Below, piece after piece: positions 53,560 to 62,345 of a DNA stretch of 64,000 nt. The stretch spans positions 90,376,349-90,440,348 of the forward strand of contig CM019063.1 in assembly GCA_009667805.1 (NCBI GenBank). The letters run 5' to 3'. The number at the start of each line of letters is the position of its first letter. Positions within the stretch are counted from its first letter, which is position 1. Below the pieces are notes generated by a model. The model searched no databases. It was not told the origin of the DNA and saw nothing but the letters and a program-made list of their open reading frames with translations. Position numbers and translations under genes: made by a program. This DNA is from Leptobrachium leishanense. Lineage: Eukaryota > Chordata > Amphibia > Anura > Megophryidae.

Positions 53560-54645
53560 TACCGTTTTTGTTTCCGGGTCTATAAGTAATATGTAGCTCA
53601 AAACGATCAAAAAAGGGACCCCATCGTGCTTGTCGAGGTTTTAATCTTTTTGCTTTCTGTATGTATTCTAGATTTTTATGATCTGTGAAAACAGTAACCG
53701 GGTACCGAGAGCCTTCTAGTAGATGTCTCCACTATTCTAACGCCAATTTGATAGCAAGCAATTCCTTCTCTCCTACATCATAATTTCTTTCTGCAGTAGA
53801 TAATGTTTTGGAAAAGAAAGCAACAGGGTGTAAGATTTGTTTCTCGCCCACTCTCTGAGACAGTATAGCTCCAGTGGCATGTTCAGAAGCGTCTTCTTCT
53901 ATATAGTAGGGAGTCGTAGGATCGGGTTATGTTAGTATAGGCGCACACATAAAAAAAAATTCAATTTAGTGAAGGCTTGTTGTGCTGCTTCTGTCCAGAC
54001 AAAACGACTCTGTAGACGAGTTAATTCAGTTATTGGTCTAGCTATGGCAGAGAAATTTTTGATGAACTTACGATAGAAGTTACAAAAACCCAAGAAGCAC
54101 TGGACTCCTTTCTTGTTAGCGGGGACAGGCCAATCTTCTATGGCTTTAGTTTTGGATTTATCCATCTGGATTCCTCTAGGTGTAATCACGAATTCTAAGA
54201 ACTCCATCTGTTGACTGTCAAATATACATTTCTCCAATTTGGCGTACAGGTGGTGATTTCTTAGCCATTGCAGTACTGTTTTGACATGGTCATGGTGCTG
54301 TGAGATAGAAGTGGAATAAACAAGGATGTCATGCAGATAAATTATAACATAAACGTCGAGGATATCTCGGAATATGTCATTCAAGAACCTTTGGAATGTT
54401 GCCGGAGAATTACATAAGCCATACGACATTACTAGGTATTCGTAATGACCATAACGAGATCGGAATGCAGTTTTCCATTCATGTCCATCTTTTATCCTTA
54501 CCAAATTGTATGCTCCTTTGAGATCTAGATTGGTGAAGAACTTGGCATTGCGTAATCTATCCATAAGTTCAGTGATTAATGGAAGGGGATATTTGTTTTT
54601 TATGGTAACCTTGTTGAGGACCCTATAATCTATACAAGGTCTCAA
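53560..54645 (-). pseudogene. Gypsy-2 RT and RNase H
   Basis: MRPCIDYRVLNKVTIKNKYP, FTNLDLKGAYNLVRI (first Asp), YEYLVMSYGLCNSPATFQRF, IIYLHDILVYST (catalytic YLDD reads YLHD), CIFDSQQMEFLEFVITPRGI, FLGFCNFYRKFIKNFS, then shifted RNase H pieces, with [13 protein letters not shown] near 53540-53560. One catalytic Asp is replaced by His, and the RNase H part has shifts near 53930, 53730 and 53620. This is a dead copy with most motifs recognisable. Confidence 0.9.
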
Positions 54646-54896
54646 TCATCCATCCTTTTTGCCAACAAAGAAATCGGAGCTCCGCCTGGGGCTGTGGAAG
54701 GTCTTATAAAGCCCTTTTTCAGGTTCTCTTCGATGTATTCTTTCAGAACAAATAATTCTGGTTCAGACAGAGGGTATATTTTACCGAAAGGTATAGGGGA
54801 ACCAGGATATAGGTCAATGGGACAATCATATTGTCTATGAGGGGAAGGATATCGGCTTCTTTCTTTTTGAATACATCAGAAAAACTTTTGTAAATA

Positions 54897-55325
54897 TCAG
54901 GTAGCACCGTTAGGTTGGTTTATGATGTTGGAGACGGTAGGTACATCATCATTAGGCGTATGTAGTGTTACTGTACCTTGATGCCAATCTATCGAAGGAT
55001 TGTAGTTTTTCAACCATGGGAGTCCTAAAATCAAAGGAAACGCAGGAGAGTCAATAATATCAATGGACAAGCCTGGGTGAGATACTGGACCAATAGAAAC
55101 AGAGAGAGTAATGGTTTCTTGTATATTGGAACCAGACTTGGGAGGGTTCCCATCCAATAATTGTATAGTCAACGGGTGTTGCTTGGTAATGAGAGTGATC
55201 TTGAAGTCAGCGGCGAGTTTGTTGTCTAGGAAGCACCCACTGGCTCCGGAATCGATCATAGCATTAAGGGTCAGGTGACCTTCTGTCCACTGGAGAAATA
55301 CAGGTATAGTTCGATCGGAGCACAT
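54897..55325 (-). pseudogene. Gypsy-2 aspartic protease
   Basis: LNAMIDSGASGCFLDNKLAA has an intact D-S-G-A active site. IDIIDSPAFPLILGLPWLKN ends the fold, and NPSIDWHQGTVTLH leads toward RT. This stretch is unbroken. The gap 54896-54646 to RT has shifts. Confidence 0.9.
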
Positions 55326-55389
55326 ATATCCATTGGTATTATTACGAGTTATATTGCTACATAAGGTATGAATCCTACCCCTAGGGATG

Positions 55390-56338
55390 TCAGGTCGTTC
55401 GCGGCATTCTCTTATTTGGTGGCCCGATCTTCCACATTACATACATAGTCCTAGGGATCACCGGCGGGCACGTTCGTTTTCAGGTAAGGGTCCTCCGACT
55501 GGTATTTATTTGCATGGGTTCCCCTTCTGGAGCCAGCAAAGCAGGCAAAGGACGAGGGGTAGGAGAGAGGGGACGTATAGGTCTTCTCACCATAGGAGGT
55601 CTGAAATTTGCGGCTCTATCCGCTCTTCTATCTCTATATCTTCTGTTGATCTGAGTACATAGTGTTATTAGGGTCTCGAGCGAAGCAGGGGCCTCCACTC
55701 TGGCTAGCTCATCTTTAATATATTCTGATAGTCCAGATTTGAATTGAGCTAGTAATGCCTGTTCATTCCATTCAGAGTTGAGTGCGAGATGGCGAAACTC
55801 AGTAATGTAATCTTCTATATCATTCCTACCCTGTCTTAAATTGGATAGAGCACGGGCTGCATTAGTGATTCTGTGGGGTCATCATAAGTTCTTCCATTGC
55901 CCGCATTAAGGTATTCCAATATTGTAGCACAGGATCATCTGTGTATATCAGGTGATGAGCCCAACATTGAGGCCTCCCTGTTAGAAGAGAAATAACGGTG
56001 TGTACGCGGATGTAATAAGTAGCGTACACTCAGGGTTGGAGAGAGAATACCACTTGGCATGCTGTTATGAATCGTCAAAATTGGCTACTTTCCCCATCAA
56101 ATCTATCTGACAGAGGGACATGTGGTTCGGAAGGAGTAGCCACAACTCTGTAGGGAGGAGGATCGGGCGTAGCAGGAGGACCAGGCAAAGGAGTAGCAGC
56201 TGCTATACGGAGTGTTAGACGATCATGAGCTGTCTGTAGAGTCATTTGTGTTCTCTGTATGTCTTTCACAGTTTGAGACGTAGAAGTCAGCTGAGTGGTA
56301 ATACTGTTCAGGACTTCTGTTATCCCCGTCGGTTCCAT
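55390..56338 (-). pseudogene. Gypsy-2 gag
   Basis: Starts at 56338 shortly after the LTR: MEPTGITEVLNSITTQLTST, coiled-coil-like VKDIQRTQMTLQ, then PLSDRFDGE. Middle parts are spread over frames (SDYIKDELARVEAPASLETL region, INRRYRDRRADRAA). The zinc knuckle near 55390-55440 reads C-M-stop-C then GRSGHQIREC, so a stop codon lies within it. Gag would form the particle; this copy has at least three breaks. Confidence 0.82.
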
Positions 56339-56353
56339 TAGGCTTGTTTATTT

Positions 56354-57097
56354 TGTTAAGGAGCTGAAGGTGAACCGGCTTTGGAGGATAGCAGCCCTGT
56401 TCAAAACGACCACTGGCAAGGAGGTGAAGATATATATACAACACTCTGAGCACAGCGGATGTGGTGCCAGGTATTAGTTCTTCCAATTGTCTGTGAACCA
56501 GGAACCGTGAAAGTATAATGGAGGAATATATATATATATATATATATAACAATTCTTACTGTCTCCTGAGATTGCAACTGTTGAAGATAGGTGGTACACA
56601 ATAACGCAGGCTTGATTGACAGTTGTAAAGGTAAGAGAGAGCGTCCAGCAAAACATAGAGTCGGGCAGACGAGATGGTCAAGAGGCAGACAGGGTCGTTG
56701 GCAAGCAGATGGTCGAGAGGTAGGTAGCAGTCTAGCAGAGTCGTTGGCAAGCAGATGGTCGAGAGGCAGTCAGCGGTCTAGCAGGGTCGTTGGCAGGCAG
56801 ATGGCCGAGAGGCAGGCAGCGTTCAGGCAATGTCGGAAGTAAAGCAAGGTTTCAGCAACAAAGGGGTTCAATTCAAGAGGTAGTACCTCAGGATTGTAAA
56901 CACAATAATTGAGCGATTACTTACCTACCATCGGCTTCTTTTATGGAGGGTTAATTGGGTGCAGGTGCCGGTGTCCTTTGAAATGCAGGGCACTACTTCC
57001 AGGGTCACGTCATCGGGGTGTGACGCCAATCTGTAGCGTGCGCCGGGAGTGCCGCGTCTGCACGCATGTACGCGAGAGTTTTCAGACTGTAGATTGT
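56354..57097 (-). repeat. Gypsy-2 5' LTR, outer end truncated
   Basis: TGTTAAGGAGC at 56354. It aligns with 47030-47700 and then stops near 57090, where CR1 sequence begins. It contains an extra set of CAAGCAGATGGTCGAGAGG repeats (56700-56820), about 38 bases each, fewer in the other LTR. Confidence 0.85.
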
Positions 57098-58230
57098 TAC
57101 ATAGGCTGAAAAAAGACATGTGTCCATCAGGTTCAGCCTCTCACACATCACCTACAGCTGTTAATACAAAAGAAGGCAAAAAACCCAGTCTGAAGCGTTC
57201 GCCAATATTCAACACACTGGGAAAAAAATACTTCTTGACCCCAGAAAGGCGTCAGATTTCTCCTTGGATCAAGAAGCTTTTACCCACATATTAAGTATTA
57301 TACCCTTAAATATTCTGTGTCTGCAGGAAGTCATCCAGTCGTTTTTTAAAAGTCTGTACAGTCTCTCACCCAACCACCTCAACAGACAGAGAATTCCACA
57401 GCTTTATTGTTCTCACCATAAAATAACCTTTCCTATGCTTTAGGCTGAATTTCCTTTCGTCCAGTCTAAATGGGTGACCTCGTGTCCTGTGAATAGTCCT
57501 GTTAATGAATAGGTTTCCAGACAATGGTTTATAATGGCCCCGTATATATTTATGTAAGGTTATCAGAACCCCTCTAAGGCGCCGTTTCTCTAAACTAAAC
57601 AGGTTTAAACTTCTTAGCCTTTCCTCATAACTTAAATCTTCCATTCCCCTTATTAATTTAGTCGTTCGTCTCTGCACTTTTTCTAGCACTATAATATCCT
57701 TTCTTAAGACAGGTGCCCAAAATTGCACGGCATATTCAAGGTGCGGTCTTACCACTGATTTATACAGAGGCAAAATTATGGTTTCATATCGAGACTCCCC
57801 TTTTAATGCATGACAATACCTTGCTGGCCTTGGCGGCTGCTGTTTGACGTTGCGCATTGTTACTTAGTTTGAAGCCTATGATTATTCCCAAATCCTTCTG
57901 CTTTGATTTCCCTAACTCCGTCCCATTTAGGGTGTAAGATGCTTGTGTGTTCTTCACTCTATGACCACCCTCTGTACCCTATCTTTTATCCAGTTTTCTA
58001 TCCAAGAACAAGTATATTCATCTAGACCAATTTTTCTTAATTTAAATAGTGGAACTGTGTCGAAAGCTTTGGCAAAATCCAAGTAAATCACATCCACTGC
58101 AACCCCCTGATCCATACTTCTACTTACTTCCTCATAGAACATAATTAGGTTAGTCTGACATGATCTGTGTTTTATAAAACCATGCTGATTTTTGCCAATT
58201 ACATTATACCTCCCAATTGTGATATTTTTT
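57098..58230 (-). pseudogene. CR1-type LINE, second family, internally deleted
   Basis: Right to left: QHGFIKHRSCQTNLIMFYEE, VAVDVIYLDFAKAFDTVPLF (first Asp), WIENWIKDRVQRVVIE. The RT part with the GVPQGS and FADD motifs is then missing (deletion near 57956). The thumb follows (KQKDLGIIIG-like; YETIILPLYKSVVRPHLEYA, VQFWAPVLRKDIIVLEKVQR, LNLFSLEKRRLRGVLITLHK), with the 3' UTR ending GACACATGTCTTTTTTCAGC near 57110. It is distinct from the 28062 family in sequence. The 5' end is truncated at about 58230. Confidence 0.88.
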
Positions 58231-59307
58231 AGGTTCCAGTAAACCTAATTGTCATCTTGTCTGGTATTCGTTGAACCAAACCATGCTTTGCATCACTTCC
58301 TAGATTTTCTGAAATGTGTGGACCACCCACATTGTAAACGCAGTCCTAGTACAAGCCCTACTATGTCTTGGTTTGCACATTGGGTTTATATTATACTATT
58401 CATAAACAGTCTAGAGTTGCAGCGTGATGCTGTTAGGGAAAACTCCGGGACTATATGCTTTTTTTATGCAATATCATAAATATTCTAAATATATCTTAAA
58501 ATTTTATTTATTCATCCTTTATTTCCTTTCTTAAACCTTATTGTTTCCAGCTCGTGAGATACAGCTTCTGCTCTCTTCGCATGTTCCTGTATGGTCTTGG
58601 ACATTCAGAGAGAACATTTTAGTTTGTATTTGTAGGGTTAGAATACATTTCTAACATTTGAAGGATTAGAAAGTGAAAGTCTGTGTGGTGCTTTTAGTCT
58701 GCCCTTTGCAATCAGCCTTTGGACTCATGAGGATTTGATTGTAGGAGTATCCTTATTTGCATTGATGAGGATGAGACAGCTGCCGGAAAGGCACCTGACA
58801 CCGTCTCCACAGTCTGGATTAGCACAGGGACTCCTATTCCTTAATACGCTGTGCTTGCGGTGACAAGAAGTCCAACCCTTTATTAAACCCACTCATGTAA
58901 AATGACCCAAATGTGAAATGAGCATTTGGAATAAAAGATGCATAGGTAATTAATGCCCCCAAATTTTACCTAATTATTCTAATTGCATTATGCTATTATC
59001 GTGAGACTCCATTTTTGAAATGTCTATTTCTTGCATGATTCTGTTTTCATTTTCAATATATTTAAATTTATAATTGACGTATCACAGAATGTACTAAATA
59101 CCAATAAATCCCAGAAAGTTAAAATAATAAATACGACTCAGCTGAGTTCAAAAAATGAGCCTCAGCGTTACAAAGGTTCTTGCCAGTGGACAACCACTCT
59201 TGAACCCTTTTTTTGGATGGTGACAGACAAAACTCCTTGGCATCTGTAGTTTTGTTGATTTATCCTAAATTTCAACACACTCATACATTTTTGTTATAGA
59301 TATCAGA
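58231..59307. other. Unassigned sequence, possibly old unique DNA
   Basis: No frame of interest, no terminal repeat and moderately AT-rich. The TGATGAGGATGAGACAGCTG stretch is more complex than typical spacers. No function is supported. Confidence 0.4.
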
Positions 59308-59624
59308 AACGCACCTTCAAAAACTTACTACATTGTATAACTCATTCTGCCACTTTGTGCTACAATGTAACTACTAGACATGTGCATTCGTTTTAGTACT
59401 AAAACGATTTAGTCTGAATTTTGGGATAATTTAGTTTTCGTATTACTCAAGAGAAACGAAACTGCTCTGTACAAAAAACGAAAGAAACTAAAATAAAATG
59501 CACTACATTTTAGTTTCAGTCCTTTTTGTGATATTACATTGATGAGTGAAGGAGACCAGCAATGAAGAGCGCAACATCGCAACATCCGAAGTTCTGCACC
59601 CTACACATGCCAATGCAGTAGGAT

Positions 59625-59785
59625 GTTGTATACAGAGAGGGGCATTAATTAATTCAGGAAGATGTTCTATATATTATACAGAGAGGGGTATTAATTAATG
59701 CAGGTGGATGTTGTATACATTATACAGAGAGGGGTAATAATTAATGCAGGAGGATGTTCTAAACATTATACAGAGAGGAGACTTT
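59625..59785. repeat. 53-bp tandem repeat, about three copies
   Basis: The unit is TATACAGAGAGGGGTATTAA then TTAATGCAGGAGGATGTT, within the hAT at 59375. Confidence 0.85.
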
Positions 59786-59864
59786 TTTGTAGCCCTTTAA
59801 ATCCAGTGTCTGTGAGCGCTGAGATCGACTGTTTGTTACATTCTCTCTCAGTACAATGTATCTG

Positions 59865-60025
59865 GCTCAGCTGTTACAGTAACTGACTGCAACAGCGCTC
59901 AGAGTTTCAGTAAAACAAGGAAATAATATTGTTCTAACCTCTTATATATAAAAATATTATTTACTAGTTTTACTGAAACTCTGAGCGCTGTGATGAGCAG
60001 CAGTCAGTTACTGTAACAGCTTTGC
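59865..60025. repeat. Inverted repeat inside the hAT
   Basis: CAGCTGTTACAGTAACTGAC and CAGCGCTCAGAGTTTCAGTA pair with TACTGAAACTCTGAGCGCTG and GTCAGTTACTGTAACAGCT across an AT-rich centre (59930-59965). Confidence 0.8.
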
Positions 60026-60053
60026 CTGACACGGGGCAGTATTACAATGTTGG

Positions 60054-60153
60054 TGCTAACTTAACCAGAGCTGTTGTAAACTGAAACCCTCCATAGACTA
60101 TAATGACTCTGGGAAGTTTACAACAGCTCTGGTTAAGTTAGCACCAACTATGT
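60054..60153. mobile_element. Snap-back MITE, copy 3
   Basis: GTTGGTGCTAACTTAACCAG pairs with CTGGTTAAGTTAGCACCAAC. Outer extensions GGGCAGTATTACA (left) and TGTAATATGGCCC (right) show the longer ends. Confidence 0.88.
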
Positions 60154-60377
60154 AATATGGCCCACATTGTGCTGAGAGTGAGAGATACTGTAACAAGCAG
60201 CGATCTCAGCCCTCTGAGGAGTCACTACAAGAGTAATTGTATCCACTGGTTTTCGGATGAATGAAATTAGTTTTCATACTAAAGAACTGAAAACAAATTT
60301 CTTTAGCAACTAAATAAATTGCATTTTAGGACTAATCCATTAGTTCAAAACGAAATTTTGTGTTGTGCACATGTCTA

Positions 60378-60742
60378 GTAACTACATGATCCACCATTGT
60401 GACATGTTAAAAGATCTAAACTGGCCGTCACTGGAATCTAGATGCACTCTTCACCTTTTCAACCTGGTGTTTAAGAGCTTTTCTGGGAAGCTACCACCCT
60501 ACCTGAATAGGCTGCTTCCCCCAGCAGTTCCCTCATCCTATAACCTCCGATCCAGGTCCAGCACTTTACTTGCAATACCACAATACAAAAAGAAAGTGGC
60601 TCGATCCTCGTTTTCCTACAGAGCACCGCAAACATGGAATAACCTCCCAGGCGCCATCAAATCTTCCCCCAGTCTAAAGTCACTCACGAGCTCCCTATTA
60701 ACATACCTCAATATGGAATGCACCTGTAAACCTGTAACATAG
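60378..60742 (+). pseudogene. LINE RT C-terminus, copy 2
   Basis: CDMLKDLNWPSLESRCTLHL, PPYLNRLLPPAVPSSYNLRS, APQTWNNLPGAIKSSPSLKS: the end of the L2/CR1-type ORF2, closely matching the minus-strand frame at 3724-3960. There are no RT catalytic motifs because of 5' truncation. It ends at a normal stop at 60742 before the 3' UTR. Confidence 0.9.
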
Positions 60743-60832
60743 TGACTATATTTCCTACATATTTATTTTCTGTGTTAATCTGTTTATTTGTGTTGTTGTT
60801 TTTTAATATCTTGCATTTATTACTTTGTATTT

Positions 60833-61031
60833 TTTTGAGAAAGGATTTTACCAGGAAGGATACAATGAGATTTCTCTCGTTTTCAATTATGTCCTGGGTG
60901 GCGAGTATGTACCATTAGGTGTCTTGCCCAAGGACACTTACTGGAGAGGTGCTCGTCGGGATCAAACCCATGACTCCACAGGTTCTCTCCATGCAGAGCA
61001 GTGATGTTACCTCTACTCCACCCAGCCGGTA
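60833..61031 (-). mobile_element. tRNA-derived SINE with LINE-like tail, copy 2
   Basis: Minus strand: CCGGCTGGGTGGAGTAGAGG, GGGTTTGATCCC (box B with one change), CTTGGGCAAGACACCTAATG, CACCCAGGACATAATTGAAA, TTCCTGGTAAAATCC. GTATTT at 60827-60832 and 61032-61037 is a short duplication. The unbroken LINE sequence at the 3380 copy reads TTTGTATTTCTGTAAC. Confidence 0.92.
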
Positions 61032-61138
61032 GTATTTCTGTAACAACTGAAACAATTCAATGTTCTTGAACCCAGGACATACATGAAAACTAGAGAAATC
61101 TTAATGTATCCTTCCTGGTAAAATACTTAATAAATAAA

Positions 61139-62314
61139 GTGTGTATGAGGCCTACATTGTTACAAAACAGTTTACCTGTCCACTGATTACCTTACACTTT
61201 ACTGGCACAATAGAAAGCTGGCTGCTGTTTGGGCTGAACCTATCAAAAATATTTTTTTTATGGCGACAAATACTATTTTCTACACTAACGTTTGCAGTGT
61301 TATGAACAATATTACAGGATTGTGAGGTTTAAGTGTAGTTAAAATTAAATCATTTTCCACTTTTATGTAGGGACAAGGTTTTCCTTAGCACAATAATAAA
61401 ATAACAAAGAGGCGTAGAGGGTCCAGCTCAAATGAGCTTGCTATCTGTATCGCTTATACATCAACCCATTTGACTTATAAATGCTTAAACGTTCCAACGA
61501 CAATTGCCTTATTGCAATTGTAACACATTTAGAATCAAAACTGTTTATTTGCACCAGTAAACAGTGAAAATATTTATCGATGCTTAAGGAGTTTACGGTG
61601 GAAATCGATCGTAGAGCAGTGTAGCGCTATAGGAAAATCAAATCAAATTCAGTAACATATATTTGCGCAAAACAGACGTTTTAACCTTTTCTATTAAACA
61701 TTTTCTGTTGTCAAAAAAATACTAAGCATTTGAATCCTTGCATAAACATATACAGCCACTTATAATATATCTGAATAGGAAATACATATTTTCGTAAAAG
61801 CCAAGAGATAATTTCTCCAGAAAGAATGCATTGCCTTAGCAACCTCCCATTGGTGAAGAGAAAATTTAATGAGCTTTTAATGGAATGCAATGCTTAGTGT
61901 AGTAAATTATTTGTTAGTTGACGATGCAATCAGCATGCTGATTAAGGCAGCTTGGTGTGTGTGTGTGTTTTTTTTTAACTAAACATTAACGGAATGAAGA
62001 CAGTTAGTCCTTGTTCTTCTGCTTGGGGGGCTTTTGTGAGACAAATGGACTTTAGAATACAGATTGTCAATAAAGGTGAGTGCACTCCAAATGTCATTAA
62101 AATACTTGCGATAAATATTTAAAAAACATATTTATATTTGACTGGTGTATTCCAAAACAGCATTTTCAGGAACAGCCATCCTCGGGAAAAAAAAGGCCTT
62201 GGAATAATGCATGACATTTTGTCTCTGTGCTCCGAGTTCTTTTCATTGTGACTTACAGCAACACATCCACACAGAATGCAATTTCACTTCATTACTTGAA
62301 ACATCAAGCATTAG

Positions 62315-62345
<31 letters not shown>

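Larger units (their letters stand above)
47030..57097 (-). mobile_element. Gypsy-2: Ty3/Gypsy chromodomain retrotransposon
   Basis: Runs right to left: LTR (56354-57097, outer end lost), gag (56338-55390), protease (55325-54897), RT (54645-53932), RNase H (to about 53560), integrase (53300-51700), chromodomain (split), LTR (47030-47786). A Ngaro element splits the chromodomain, and a palindromic insert splits integrase. There is no envelope-like frame. The LTRs carry a (TA)n microsatellite at the same position. Confidence 0.92.
59375..60377. mobile_element. Non-autonomous hAT (TAGACATGTGCA), perfect 8-bp TSD
   Basis: TAGACATGTGCATTCG and, inverted, TAGACATGTGCACAAC form the ends. GTAACTAC at 59367-59374 and 60378-60385 is an exact 8-bp duplication. 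The matching unbroken LINE sequence (TGTAACTACATGA) is seen on the minus strand near 3925-3937. The interior has a tandem array, a long palindrome and a snap-back MITE, and no coding sequence. Confidence 0.95.
59308..61138 (+). mobile_element. L2/CR1-type LINE copy 2, 5' truncated and interrupted
   Basis: The same family as 3380-4975, in plus orientation. It starts CACCTTCAAAAACTTACTAC, continues to 59374, is cut by a hAT element and resumes at 60378. It encodes the RT C-terminus and ends ATGTATCCTTCCTGGTAAAA, then TTAATAAATAAA. A SINE is inserted in its 3' UTR. Confidence 0.9.

Noticed and set aside
56689..57097. Target duplication for Gypsy-2
   Set aside because: The outer end of the right LTR is lost at the CR1 junction, so flanks cannot be compared.
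47030..57097. Envelope gene in the Gypsy elements
   Set aside because: No frame with signal peptide and membrane anchor between the integrase end and the 3' LTR in either element.
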